The notes: generated by a model not told the origin, from the letters alone. 64,000 bases of DNA from JANQGG01 sp964642175 (GCA_964642175.1 CAZXOK010000001.1:186001-250000), one strand, 5' to 3'; counted from the first letter of the stretch, positions 26,116 through 35,714 are shown. Program-made: numbers and translations.

Positions 26116-27243
26116 ATGAAACAACTTGGAATTATCGGATCGATTGCTGCAATTCTGATCATAAGTTTTGTTTTGGGTGCCGCCTCACAAAGTCTGAAGC
26201 AAAATGAAACGCCTGAACAAAAAACAGATACAACTGCCGAATTACCTGTTTTCTATTCGAACCACGAACTTGTAGATACCCTCTACTTTTGTGGTGAAGC
26301 GTTGCCTATGAACGAGCTGGATGTATTCGAACGGTTTGAGCGAGATTTTTTAATCAATGTAAACGATCGCACCCAGATCGTTATGTACCTCAAACGCGCC
26401 GGACGCTTTTTCCCATACATCGAAAAGCGGTTAGAAGAAGCCGGTTTACCCGATGATATCAAGTACCTGGCTGTTGCCGAAAGCGCACTTCTGAATGTAC
26501 GGTCACCGGCTGGTGCCGCCGGTTTTTGGCAGATCATGCCAAGAGTGGGGCGTTCATACGGACTAATTGTTGATGGGGCCATTGATGAACGCTACAACCT
26601 TGAAAAATCCACCGATGTTGCTATTGCTTACCTTAAAAAGTCTTACAAAAAATTTAACAGTTGGGCACTTGCAGCCGCTTCTTACAATATGGGGGTCTAT
26701 GGCACAAACGATGAACTGGATTTTCAGGATGAAGACAGCTATTACGATCTTTGGCTGAACCGGGAAACCGCCAGGTATTTGTTCAGAATTATGGCCATTA
26801 AAGAGGTGATGGAAAATCATGAAGCATATGGTTATAAAGATGTTATACCATATAAACCTATCCCTCAGGACAACATACTTGTAAAATCACCAATTGGAAA
26901 TATGGCTTTGTGGGCCAAAAAGCAAGGCCTTTCTTATAAACATGTTAAGTTACTGAATCCCTGGATCAGAAGCCGTAAAATTCCGGCATACGCTTCAAGA
27001 CTGGATGGTTTTAAATTAGCTGTACCCGAAAGTATAAACAGCCTCACAAATGGCGTGGAATATGCATACGGTGATGAGCAAGACACCATTGAAGGTGGTG
27101 GTATATATGTGGTAAAAGCCGGTGAAACCCTGCAAAGCATTGCCAATAAATGTGGTTTAAGCGTGGCTGAACTTCGGCTTAAAAATCGCATCAAGGAAGA
27201 TGATGAGTTATATCCCGGAATGAAATTGAAAGTAATGCCTTGA
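26116..27243 (+). CDS. Lytic transglycosylase with LysM domain (MltD-like)
   Basis: It cleaves peptidoglycan between MurNAc and GlcNAc. The 375 residues begin with one hydrophobic segment (about 8-25, LGIIGSIAAILIISFVLG), a membrane anchor or signal. The SLT domain (about 110-225) has the catalytic Glu in AVAESAL, then SPAGAAGFWQIMPRVGRSYGL and AAASYNMG. A single LysM is at the C terminus (YVVKAGETLQSIANKCGLS, about 328-373). The next gene starts inside the stop codon region, so a secreted partner is encoded with it. Confidence 0.92.
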   Translation: MKQLGIIGSIAAILIISFVLGAASQSLKQNETPEQKTDTTAELPVFYSNHELVDTLYFCGEALPMNELDVFERFERDFLINVNDRTQIVMYLKRAGRFFPYIEKRLEEAGLPDDIKYLAVAESALLNVRSPAGAAGFWQIMPRVGRSYGLIVDGAIDERYNLEKSTDVAIAYLKKSYKKFNSWALAAASYNMGVYGTNDELDFQDEDSYYDLWLNRETARYLFRIMAIKEVMENHEAYGYKDVIPYKPIPQDNILVKSPIGNMALWAKKQGLSYKHVKLLNPWIRSRKIPAYASRLDGFKLAVPESINSLTNGVEYAYGDEQDTIEGGGIYVVKAGETLQSIANKCGLSVAELRLKNRIKEDDELYPGMKLKVMP

Positions 27244-28253
27244 AAAGACTATTCTTTTTGGTCCTGAGCTTAAGTTTAATTGTTGCGTCGGCCAGGGCAT
27301 CCGATTCGTTAGTCACTAAAGTATATGAGTTTGAAGATGCCATTGCCCTGGATGTGGCGATGGCTTTTCAGAATATCTATGTCCTGGATAGAAGCCAGTC
27401 CAGAGTCTATGCATTTGATTCCGGGGGAGAATTAAAAAAAGCCATAGGTGGTTTTGGGTTCGGAAAATATGCCTTCAACGACCCGGCCGATCTGAGTGCA
27501 GCCAATGGTATCCATGTATTTGTTGCAGATGCAGGTAATCAGCGGGTGGTTCAGTACGATCGTGATCTGAATTATATGACCAGCCTTGAAGCAATTCCCA
27601 CTACATCTGAACAGGAGCCGGGGTTTGATCTGCAAAATGGATTTTCAAGGGATAAATGGCGTCCGCTAAGCCTGGTGCTTTCGCCGGATGGTGAATTGTA
27701 TATCCTTGAAGAAACCACCCGGCAGATCATCAGGTTAAATCCAGCCAATTTCCCAAAATCGGCATCAGCATGGAAATCTCTGCTGCGTTTTGGAGGATAT
27801 GATGCGGGTATGGGCGCACTGCTTGCCCCGACAGATATCAATATTTCTGACAACCGATTGGTATTTGTAGCAGATCCTAAACAAAAATCGGTCTTACAAT
27901 TCGATCAGTTCGGTAATTTCATTGATGAAATTAACCATGCCGATACTATCCAGCCAATATCAGTATCTTTTGGTTACACGGGAGTATTGCAGCCTGGTTC
28001 TTCATCAACAACTACCCGGTTTTTGGTGGTAACTTCATCCAAGGCCATATTGCTATATCAGATATCAAGATCGGGTGCGACAGCACTTTATGGAGAAGTG
28101 AATACTAGTAAGCTTCTGAAAGCAGTTGGTGCAATATCCGGCATACAATCAGTGGCGTTTTTAAGAGATGCCGTTTTGATCTTAACTCAAAAAGCCTTGT
28201 ATAAAATGCCATTCAATCAATTTCGTGCTCTTTTCAGCGTTTCGAAACAATAA
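27240..28253 (+). CDS. Secreted NHL-type beta-propeller protein
   Basis: No enzyme family is recognised. The 337-residue protein has a signal peptide (RLFFLVLSLSLIVASARA, about 3-21) and a series of propeller-like blades of about 45 residues with repeats such as IYVLDRSQSRVYAFDSGG and VFVADAGNQRVVQYD. Such folds often bind proteins or glycans. The start is TTG at 27240, sharing four bases (TTGA) with the end of the transglycosylase gene; the perfect signal peptide right after supports TTG. Tight coupling suggests that the two proteins act together in the envelope. Confidence 0.82.
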   Translation: MKRLFFLVLSLSLIVASARASDSLVTKVYEFEDAIALDVAMAFQNIYVLDRSQSRVYAFDSGGELKKAIGGFGFGKYAFNDPADLSAANGIHVFVADAGNQRVVQYDRDLNYMTSLEAIPTTSEQEPGFDLQNGFSRDKWRPLSLVLSPDGELYILEETTRQIIRLNPANFPKSASAWKSLLRFGGYDAGMGALLAPTDINISDNRLVFVADPKQKSVLQFDQFGNFIDEINHADTIQPISVSFGYTGVLQPGSSSTTTRFLVVTSSKAILLYQISRSGATALYGEVNTSKLLKAVGAISGIQSVAFLRDAVLILTQKALYKMPFNQFRALFSVSKQ

Positions 28254-28259
28254 GAAAGC

Positions 28260-29942
28260 TCAGAGCTCAATTACAATATGCTCTTCCGGGGAGTGTTTTT
28301 TTAAGACCTGCCTGAGCTCCCCAATCAGGTCCGGCCCGTATTTATTCAAAAAATATAAAATGTTGATCATCCGCTCCTGAAGTGTTCCTTTTGGAAGTAA
28401 ATGAGTGTTGCATTTCTCGATTTGCTTGATCAGGTCGCTGTTGCGCTGCTTTTCAGATTTTAAGACTTTGCTTTTAAAGCCCCACAATTGTTGTTGCATA
28501 TTTGCAGCGAGTTTTTCAAGCGAGGGTAACAGGGTGAGATCAATATCAGAAACAGATACAGAGAGCGTTTTCAACAGATCATCAAGCTGGCCGGATGCCG
28601 TGGCAAATTCCTGATCTATAGCCATCTTGGAATCGGCCGTGATCAAGGTGTTTTCGAATGCCTGAGGGTCAGAGAAAAAAGCTTCCAGCACTTCTTTTTT
28701 TCCATCCAGTTTTAAACTCAGAAGGGCCTTATCCAGTAAGCGATCAATTTTTGGTTCAACCAATGTGATACTGGCCCTGGGGTAAATAATGGGTGCGGGT
28801 ACATTATAAAAATCGTACAAGGTTTTAAACTGAGCCATGTAGGAAATTTCACCGGGCCCGGCTATGTACGCGCTTGTTGGAAGCACAAAATCCTGAACCA
28901 AACTTCTTAAGATCACATTTGGGCTGAACCGCTCAGGGGACTCTTCAATTAGCTCCAGAAGTTGTGATCTCTGAAACGTTTGATTGGTTTCAACCACTTC
29001 AATGGTGTTGTCATCACGTGGTTCGAGTTTTAATCGCTCTCCATTTTCATCAAACATAAAAAGGTTAATCGCTCTGGCTTTAGCCTGGCTGGCATAACCA
29101 GCTTCTTCCAGAAGTGCGCTTTGTGCTATGATCTGTTGCGAGGTTTTTGGAAAGGTTTCCATCTCCTTTAAGAACAGAGGCTTACATAAAGTTTTAAACT
29201 CCTTACAATCACTGTCTATTAAAAGCAGTCCCTCTGAACCCAGTAGTTTAACCAACATTTTTGCAAACGCATCCTTGTAGCCAAAACTGGGATTATAACA
29301 GGTATGGATACATTCAGAGATCTGGTCATAAAATTCGGTTTTTGGAAGAGTTTCCAGAAAACCGTCGTTGAAATCCCGTATAGACTCAGGTAAGAGTCGT
29401 TTACCAACACTGTGCTTTTTTTGATGATCAAATTCCAGGGTAAACTCTTTGAGTGAGTTCCCTGAATAAGAAGCAATTTCAGAGACTTCCTCCACATCAT
29501 GATCTTCGGCTTCTAACCAGAAAATGGGAACAAACTCATAATCCGGATACAACTCATGGAGTTTTTCAGCCAGTGTAATAGCTGAAAGGGCTTTATAAAT
29601 GGTGTATAACGGCCCGGAATAAACCCCGACCTGCTGGCCTGTAATAACCCCAAAGGTATTTCGGGATTGGAGCTTTTCTATGTTTTGAGCAATAGAATCG
29701 GTAGAGCCAAATCGCTCGTGCTGGCCCTTAAGCAACGCACAGATCTCCTGCCGACGGTACTCTTTTTGTGCCAGGTTAACAAAATGTTGCTCAAAATCAC
29801 CCGACTGCCGAAAATCCCAACGAAAAAACGTACGGATAAGCTTACCGGTCTGCTCGGTATTGCTGATATAGTCCAGGAAAAGCTTTGAAAAGCTTTTCGC
29901 GTTGTTATAAAGGGAAGAAAAAGATATGGTGTAAGTGTTCAA
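28260..29942 (-). CDS. bshC: Bacillithiol biosynthesis cysteine-adding enzyme
   Basis: BshC is believed to add cysteine to glucosaminyl-malate, the last step to bacillithiol. The 560 residues match the family: GVITGQQVGVYSGPLYTIYKALSAI near residue 100, VPIFWLEAEDHDVEEV, DFVLPTSAYIAGPGEISYMAQ near 355, and a long coiled-coil region near 450-520. The start is TTG at 29942; no in-frame ATG exists near the conserved N terminus. bshA is in this window about 20 kb away, while bshB is not seen. It faces the propeller gene tail to tail. Confidence 0.94.
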   Translation of the reverse strand: MNTYTISFSSLYNNAKSFSKLFLDYISNTEQTGKLIRTFFRWDFRQSGDFEQHFVNLAQKEYRRQEICALLKGQHERFGSTDSIAQNIEKLQSRNTFGVITGQQVGVYSGPLYTIYKALSAITLAEKLHELYPDYEFVPIFWLEAEDHDVEEVSEIASYSGNSLKEFTLEFDHQKKHSVGKRLLPESIRDFNDGFLETLPKTEFYDQISECIHTCYNPSFGYKDAFAKMLVKLLGSEGLLLIDSDCKEFKTLCKPLFLKEMETFPKTSQQIIAQSALLEEAGYASQAKARAINLFMFDENGERLKLEPRDDNTIEVVETNQTFQRSQLLELIEESPERFSPNVILRSLVQDFVLPTSAYIAGPGEISYMAQFKTLYDFYNVPAPIIYPRASITLVEPKIDRLLDKALLSLKLDGKKEVLEAFFSDPQAFENTLITADSKMAIDQEFATASGQLDDLLKTLSVSVSDIDLTLLPSLEKLAANMQQQLWGFKSKVLKSEKQRNSDLIKQIEKCNTHLLPKGTLQERMINILYFLNKYGPDLIGELRQVLKKHSPEEHIVIEL

Positions 29943-29954
29943 GGTGGTTTAGCG

Positions 29955-30743
29955 CTATTTTTTGATTTTCCACGATTTCAGTGTATCCATAAAACCGTAG
30001 TTGGTTAAATCGAACGATAATGGGGTAATAGAGACATAATGATGCCGAATGGCATATTCATCATCCGAAAGCGATTTATCGTTGAGCTCCATCGTCCCAT
30101 TCAGCCAGTAATAGGGCTGGCCGTAAGGATCGTGATGCTCAATCATTTTTTCGGCCCAGCACGACTCTCCCTGTCGGGTAACAGATGCTCCCTGTATTTC
30201 CGACTCGGGTACATTCGGGATATTTACGGATAAAATTGTGCGGGGTGGCAGGCCATGCTTCAGGACTTTCTTGGCAAGCTGACGCGCAAATTTTCCCGAA
30301 TAGGTGAAGTCGGCATTTTCATAGGTGGTTAAAGAAAAAGCGATGGATGGCACATTATACGTGCATCCTTCAATAGCAGCACCAACTGTGCCGGAATAAA
30401 GGATGTTAATGGCTGTATTACTGCCGTAGTTAACCCCACTTACAATTAAATCGGGAGGTGAATTCAGGATATGGGTGAGCCCCACTTTAACACAATCCAC
30501 GGGAGTACCTGAGATGGCATACCCAAAGAGCTTATTGTTTTTTTTGATTTCCTGAATGCGCAGGGGTTTTCCAAGGGTCATGGCACTGCTCATACCACTT
30601 TGTGGGTTCAGGGGGGCAACCACGGTTACATCCCCGATTTTTTTCATTGAATTTGCAAGAACTCTTAAGCCTTCGGCATGAATGCCATCATCGTTACAAA
30701 CTAATATTTTAGGTTTTTTCAGTTTCCCCTTATCCGAGCCCAT
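29955..30743 (-). CDS. surE: 5'/3'-Nucleotidase SurE
   Basis: A metal-dependent nucleoside monophosphate phosphatase, often linked to stationary-phase survival. The 262 residues open with KPKILVCNDDGIHAEGLRVLA (metal-binding Asp pair), then APLNPQSGMSSAMTL, and GVNYGSNTAINILYSGTVGAAIEG, the family signature. A short Lys-rich extension precedes the core. It is 12 bp upstream of bshC, so the two are likely one operon. Confidence 0.96.
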   Translation of the reverse strand: MGSDKGKLKKPKILVCNDDGIHAEGLRVLANSMKKIGDVTVVAPLNPQSGMSSAMTLGKPLRIQEIKKNNKLFGYAISGTPVDCVKVGLTHILNSPPDLIVSGVNYGSNTAINILYSGTVGAAIEGCTYNVPSIAFSLTTYENADFTYSGKFARQLAKKVLKHGLPPRTILSVNIPNVPESEIQGASVTRQGESCWAEKMIEHHDPYGQPYYWLNGTMELNDKSLSDDEYAIRHHYVSITPLSFDLTNYGFMDTLKSWKIKK

Positions 30744-30884
30744 TAGACAGATTATATGTTTAGTGGAGGCAATACCTGCTGCCTCTCAAAGCAGTTGATC
30801 CCGAAAAACTAAGATAAAAAAAATGGATTGAAAAATCCGTGCAGATATCCTAACATTCTCTCTTATACTTATCAAATCATAATT

Positions 30885-31310
30885 ATGTATGATATGGACA
30901 ACAGGCAGCACATTGAGGTAAAACATTCGCCATTGCATGGATGTGGGATTTTTGCAGGAAAATCTTTTGAGAGAGATGAGCCGATCATGGTTATCACGGG
31001 TGAAGTTATCGATGCTCAAGAATGCACAAGACGCGAAGAAGAAGAGCAGAATGTCTATATCTTTGTTCTGGATGAAAACCGCTACCTCGATACAGCCCAA
31101 TCGGAGATAATCAAGTACATCAATCATCATTGCAATCCAAACACCTATGTGGTGGATTTTAACAACGATTCATTATGGCTGAAAGCCGCCAGGCCAATCC
31201 CTGAAGGTCAGGAGCTTACTCTGAATTACGATTATCCCGAGATTTTCACGGCATGTAAAACCAATCATCCTGAGTGTGAGTGCCCCCATGCCAGATCACC
31301 CCAAGTTTAA
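30885..31310 (+). CDS. SET-domain protein (putative protein-lysine methyltransferase)
   Basis: SET domains transfer methyl groups from SAM to lysine. Starting at ATG 30885 the protein has 141 residues, almost only the domain: HGCGIFAGKSFERDEPI (about 18-34), the SAM-binding INHHCNPNTYVV (79-90), and the catalytic Tyr motif ELTLNYDY (110-117). A cysteine trio (Cys124, Cys131, Cys133) follows, as in post-SET zinc sites. An upstream ATG at 30828 would add 19 poorly conserved residues; ATG 30894 is also possible. Its substrate is unknown. It is divergent from surE and overlaps the end of the patatin gene. Confidence 0.88.
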   Translation: MYDMDNRQHIEVKHSPLHGCGIFAGKSFERDEPIMVITGEVIDAQECTRREEEEQNVYIFVLDENRYLDTAQSEIIKYINHHCNPNTYVVDFNNDSLWLKAARPIPEGQELTLNYDYPEIFTACKTNHPECECPHARSPQV

Positions 31311-34042
31311 AACTGATAGCCGAGTACAAAGTGGAAAACGGTTGGTCCAAATAAAATCCGGTTAGAATTGTTGGTCTCGTCACTTAAAACCGCTTTCGAA
31401 AGGATCAGGCGAGCCGGACCCAGGGGTGTTTTCAGGGACAGTTCGGTGCCAAAACCATGATAGAGCGTTTCGAGTTTTACAGCACTAAGCTCATTCCACA
31501 TGTTACCCACACTGTAATGAAGTGAGAATGAGGTTGGAAATACGAATTGGAGTGGAGAGTCCATGGTGAAGTCTAAACCAACATTGATCACCTGGCGGCC
31601 TCTGAAATCATCCATATAAAAGCCATAAAAAGGGATGCTGTAAAGTGGCTCCACGCCTCCCATACTGAATTGGTGACTGAGCGGGGTACGGTTGTCGGCA
31701 ATGCCCAGGTTCAGGCTCAGGCGATATCTGAACGATGAGGTGATGGGTGTATTTTCCTGAAATGAAAAGAACAGACGGGAAAACGAGAACCGGTTACCCA
31801 AGAACTCGGGGGTGAAGTCGTAGTAAATGTCCAGAACAGTGCCCGATTTGGCTTCAAAAGGTTCATTACGGCTATCAACCAAAAAGCGACTTCTGAGTGT
31901 TTTAAAGGTGGAAGACTCGCGCTGGATCTTAAAGTCATCCGGGTAGACTTTTGCTTTTTGAAGCTGAAACTCCAGCGTGGCCTGCCCATCGCGCAGGACC
32001 TGGCCACCGATGGCGGTTCTTAAACCATAGAATTGCTGACCGTAGTCGCCAATGCGTTGGCGTTTTGGGTTATTATCAAGTGTGGCAAACTGGATATCAT
32101 AAACAAAAACATGGCGGTTATTATAGAACAGGGTTGAAAAAAAGGTCAGGTAGGTGTCCCATAGCCGATGCACTCTAAATTCAACCTGGGTGTTAAATAT
32201 CCTGGAGCCAACGCTTGTCCAGCCTCCCAGTTCAATGGCCCGTCCCAGGAAATTTTCGTTTCTGAAATCCAGCATGAACTGAGAGTTGTACGTGTTATCG
32301 AAGCGGAATCCAAATCGGAGGATCTCGCTGAATCGCTCATTGATATTGACGACCATGCTGCTGGAAAGTCGGTTCAAGGAATCGATCGAATAGTTTGGCC
32401 ACATGTTAATGCGATCGAAAATATTCATGTTATAGAGTGCCTGGATGGACTCTTTGACTTTTTCAGGTTTCAAAACATGAGTTGTATCAAAATTAAGTTC
32501 GCGTTCAATTATTGCCGGTACAGTGCTTTTTCGCGATCGATTGATCCGGATATCTGACGGGCGATTTTCAGAAAAGCGCAATTTTAAAGTGTCTTCACTG
32601 ATATCAATGGCCTCATATTGTGTTAAAGGGTGTCCGGCTTGTCTGTAGATTTTAATCGCTTTTTCCAGACATGCCCCGGCTTGCCAATTGGTGTAGGGTT
32701 GGTTTAAAAGTGGCAGAAAGCAGGTTTGTAACTTTTGGGTTAATCCATATTGCGGGCCGTTAAGTTGAAGGTGGGCGATTGCCGGCAATAGCTCAATCTT
32801 ATATGTAATGGTCTTTTTGAGGGTGTCTATCTCGGCATAGGCTTTTTTAAGAAGATCTGTTTTCAGCAAATGGTGGAGACAGGCTTTAGGCTGTTTATGC
32901 TCAAGGATGATTTTCATGAACCGGTTACGCAGAGAATCCGAAAGCATGGCCACCGATGATAATTCAGGCTGAAAATCTCCCGTAAGCAGTGATTCTGAAA
33001 ACGCATGGTCATAGACCAGGGCCTTTAGACTGTCGGCAACAAGCAATCCGGCCTGATACCCTTTTTCTATCAGGGAATCCAGCTTTGTGAATTCGGCTGA
33101 TTCATGGGTACCAAGTTGGGGCGATATAACCACATCTGCCTGTTCCAGCTGCAAATTGTTCTGCTTGATCATCAGGATACCGATCACCTGATCGGCAGTT
33201 TTCCAGGGCAGGTTCAAATCCTGAGTGGTATGGTAAAGTGTTCCCATTGTGTTCAACGCAACTTTAATATCCACATCCAAAGAATCCAGTACATCAACAG
33301 GCAGGTTGGAAACCAATCCACCATCTACCAGTTCCAGTCCATCAATCTCGACCGGCATAAATAAAAGCGGTACAGTAGCACTGGCGCGCATAGCGGTAGA
33401 CAGTGAGCCTTTGCTGATGATCACCCTTTTTCCTGTCAGTAAATCTGTGGCAACAGCCCGGTAGTTTATTTTAAGCGAGGAGAATGAGCGGATGGGATGG
33501 TAGGGTGCGCTCAGGCTAAGCAAATCCAGGCTGGTTGTCAGATTCTGGGCTGCACTCAGTGATTTTGGTATCTTTAATTTCAGTCCGTCAAATCGAAGGC
33601 TTACAGCTGCACGGTCGCGCACACGTTTTTGCTCCAAAAATACTTGATTGCGGGGTGCAGCATTTGAAAATGAAGTTAAATAGTCCCAGTTAAATGCCAG
33701 GCTGATCTGTTCAATCTCTTTTGCCGAGTATCCTGAGCTATACAAACCGCCAATAATGGCCCCGATACTGGTGCCCACAACCGCATCAACAGGGATGTTA
33801 TTTTCTTCAAATGCTTTTAATACCCCGATTTGAGCAATACCTCTCGCTCCACCACCCGACATGGCCAAGCCCAGGGTTTGTCTTTTGGTTTGCCAGTAAT
33901 CGCATAGTCGGAGTTCATGTTTTTGATAAGAAAGTGTATCAGGATAGATGCGATATGGGTTTTTGGCTTGTGCTAACCCTGGCAATAGCACCAGGAGTAG
34001 CGACAGGTAAAAAACAAAGCGATAGCTAGAAATAATTTTCAA
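31307..34042 (-). CDS. Patatin-like phospholipase with C-terminal POTRA and outer-membrane barrel
   Basis: A 911-residue protein resembling PlpD-type (type Vd) autotransporters. A signal peptide (about 10-26, ending AQA) is followed by a patatin domain: oxyanion loop SGGGARG (62-68), nucleophile Ser92 in GTSIG, and the catalytic Asp240 in VDGG. A linker of about 120 residues, one or more POTRA-like modules (about 410-560) and a BamA/surface-antigen beta-barrel to the last aromatic residue (FVLGYQF) complete it. The start is TTG 34042; no ATG precedes the signal peptide in frame. Activity would be lipid hydrolysis at or outside the outer membrane. Confidence 0.9.
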   Translation of the reverse strand: MKIISSYRFVFYLSLLLVLLPGLAQAKNPYRIYPDTLSYQKHELRLCDYWQTKRQTLGLAMSGGGARGIAQIGVLKAFEENNIPVDAVVGTSIGAIIGGLYSSGYSAKEIEQISLAFNWDYLTSFSNAAPRNQVFLEQKRVRDRAAVSLRFDGLKLKIPKSLSAAQNLTTSLDLLSLSAPYHPIRSFSSLKINYRAVATDLLTGKRVIISKGSLSTAMRASATVPLLFMPVEIDGLELVDGGLVSNLPVDVLDSLDVDIKVALNTMGTLYHTTQDLNLPWKTADQVIGILMIKQNNLQLEQADVVISPQLGTHESAEFTKLDSLIEKGYQAGLLVADSLKALVYDHAFSESLLTGDFQPELSSVAMLSDSLRNRFMKIILEHKQPKACLHHLLKTDLLKKAYAEIDTLKKTITYKIELLPAIAHLQLNGPQYGLTQKLQTCFLPLLNQPYTNWQAGACLEKAIKIYRQAGHPLTQYEAIDISEDTLKLRFSENRPSDIRINRSRKSTVPAIIERELNFDTTHVLKPEKVKESIQALYNMNIFDRINMWPNYSIDSLNRLSSSMVVNINERFSEILRFGFRFDNTYNSQFMLDFRNENFLGRAIELGGWTSVGSRIFNTQVEFRVHRLWDTYLTFFSTLFYNNRHVFVYDIQFATLDNNPKRQRIGDYGQQFYGLRTAIGGQVLRDGQATLEFQLQKAKVYPDDFKIQRESSTFKTLRSRFLVDSRNEPFEAKSGTVLDIYYDFTPEFLGNRFSFSRLFFSFQENTPITSSFRYRLSLNLGIADNRTPLSHQFSMGGVEPLYSIPFYGFYMDDFRGRQVINVGLDFTMDSPLQFVFPTSFSLHYSVGNMWNELSAVKLETLYHGFGTELSLKTPLGPARLILSKAVLSDETNNSNRILFGPTVFHFVLGYQF

Positions 34043-34159
34043 AGCCTTGAAATGGTGAATTAACCTTGTATTTTATAAATTATCTTATGCCAATTAAAGA
34101 AATTTGAGGCAAATTTACATCACAGTTTTTCTGTGATCTGGAAATTAAACAGTTAAAAT

Positions 34160-34999
34160 ATGTCCTGGTTCAAACGAGCAAAACCATCGATTCTGACTGA
34201 ACAAAAACGCGATGTCCCGGAAGGGTTATGGTGGAAATGTGATAAATGCGGTGCTATGCTTCATCGCAAACAGTTGGAAGATAATCTATATACATGCAGC
34301 GAATGCAATAATCACTTCCGAATTTCTCCTGAACGTTATTTCAAGATTTTATTTGATGAAAATAAATACACCGAATTTGCAGCCGGGTTAAAATCGGCTG
34401 ATCCGCTTGAATTTGTTGATACCAAACGCTATGTGGATCGAATTGAAGCCACGATTGAAAAAACAGGTAAAACCGATGCCTGCCGTAATGCCATCGGGTT
34501 TGTGGGCGGTCATGAATGCGTGGTGTCGGCGATGGATTTTGGGTTTATCGGTGGTTCAATGGGTTCGGTTGTAGGTGAAAAAGTATCGCGAGCCATTGAT
34601 AAAAGTCTTGAAAAACAGGTGCCGTTGATCGTGATCTCCCAATCCGGCGGTGCACGTATGATGGAAGCCGCACTGAGTTTAATGCAAATGGCTAAAACCT
34701 CGGCCAAGCTTACCTTGCTTCACGAAGCTAAAATCCCGTATATATCTATGATGACCGATCCGACAACCGGTGGTGTAACAGCTTCATTTTCAATGCTTGG
34801 GGATTTTAATATCGCCGAACCCAATGCCCTGATCGGATTTGCCGGTCCGAGGGTGATCAAAGAAACGATCCGCAAGGATCTGCCCGAAGGATTTCAACGT
34901 TCTGAGTTCCTGAAAGAGCATGGTTTCATAGATTTTATCGTGCATAGAAAAGAGCTGAAAGCAAAGTTCGAAACACTCTTTAACCTGCTGAAAAATTAA
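34160..34999 (+). CDS. accD: Acetyl-CoA carboxylase carboxyltransferase subunit beta
   Basis: Partner of AccA in carboxyl transfer to acetyl-CoA. The 279 residues carry the four-cysteine zinc ribbon (Cys27, Cys30, Cys46, Cys49) and the crotonase-type core with SAMDFGFIGGSMGSVVGEK, SQSGGARMMEAALSLMQM and MTDPTTGGVTASF. It stands alone, divergent from the patatin gene, and its stop overlaps the stop of thyX on the other strand by four bases. Confidence 0.97.
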   Translation: MSWFKRAKPSILTEQKRDVPEGLWWKCDKCGAMLHRKQLEDNLYTCSECNNHFRISPERYFKILFDENKYTEFAAGLKSADPLEFVDTKRYVDRIEATIEKTGKTDACRNAIGFVGGHECVVSAMDFGFIGGSMGSVVGEKVSRAIDKSLEKQVPLIVISQSGGARMMEAALSLMQMAKTSAKLTLLHEAKIPYISMMTDPTTGGVTASFSMLGDFNIAEPNALIGFAGPRVIKETIRKDLPEGFQRSEFLKEHGFIDFIVHRKELKAKFETLFNLLKN

Positions 35000-35652
35000 T
35001 GCTCATCCCAGGCCAGTGCTTCAGAAGTGATCGGAAACCGGGCTTTGAAAATTTCAAGAATGGAAAGCGCTATCTGGCGGTGCTCTTTTTGGGTTCCGGG
35101 ATCGGTACGCACTTCCAGATAATGGATCCAACTGCGTATGGATCCTTTCATATACAGCCTGGTTTGAGTGGATAATGGCAACAGGAACCGGGCCGACTCT
35201 TTGGCAATACCTTTTTCAAGAGCCTGGTTATAGTGTTTCATCCCAAGGTTTTGAATTTCATCCTGGGCACTCATAAACCACTCAACCGTTTTTGGGTCCA
35301 GATCTTCTATGGAGTTCTGCCTGTTTTTCATATCCTGGCGCCGCGGGGTGTAGCGTTCCATTTCCTGGACTTTAGCATAGCGCTGAGAGAACTCCTGGAA
35401 GCAAAAGCTGCGATGCCTTAGAATCTGTTGAGCAATGGCCCGTGAGGTTAGAATTTCAACTGTCATATCTACCATCTCAAAAATACTCCAATGCCGGTGC
35501 TTGATACAATATTTTAGTAAGTTCGCGTAACTGGGATTATCTTGTTTGGGACTTGAAACCCTTGCGCAATAGGCGATGAGACCTTCCGGGGTGGGTGTTT
35601 GACCATCAATGGCAATGGTTGGCTGAGAAATTGAAATTAAACGCGTGCTCAT
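34996..35652 (-). CDS. thyX: Flavin-dependent thymidylate synthase
   Basis: ThyX makes dTMP from dUMP using FAD and methylenetetrahydrofolate. The family signature RHRX7S is present as RHRSFCFQEFSQRYA, and YMKGSIRSWIHYLEVR is the usual nucleotide/folate end. From ATG 35652 it has 218 residues; a TTG at 35676 would add eight residues before it, with no better ribosome site. It is encoded alone. No thyA was seen in the window. Confidence 0.95.
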   Translation of the reverse strand: MSTRLISISQPTIAIDGQTPTPEGLIAYCARVSSPKQDNPSYANLLKYCIKHRHWSIFEMVDMTVEILTSRAIAQQILRHRSFCFQEFSQRYAKVQEMERYTPRRQDMKNRQNSIEDLDPKTVEWFMSAQDEIQNLGMKHYNQALEKGIAKESARFLLPLSTQTRLYMKGSIRSWIHYLEVRTDPGTQKEHRQIALSILEIFKARFPITSEALAWDEH

Positions 35653-35706
35653 AAGTATTGTTTGTAGAGAAATCAAATAATAAATTAAAGACCACCAATT
35701 TAATGT

Positions 35707-35714
35707 TAAATTTG
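35707..35714 (+). promoter_or_regulatory. Possible -7 element for queC
   Basis: TAAATTTG matches TAnnTTTG about 67 bases before the queC start. I see no matching -33 TTG, and no preQ1 riboswitch consensus in the 128-bp gap, so this is a weak call. Confidence 0.25.

Noticed and set aside
32168..32557. 129-codon frame on the plus strand
   Set aside because: Antisense to the barrel part of the patatin gene; no ribosome site or recognisable motif.
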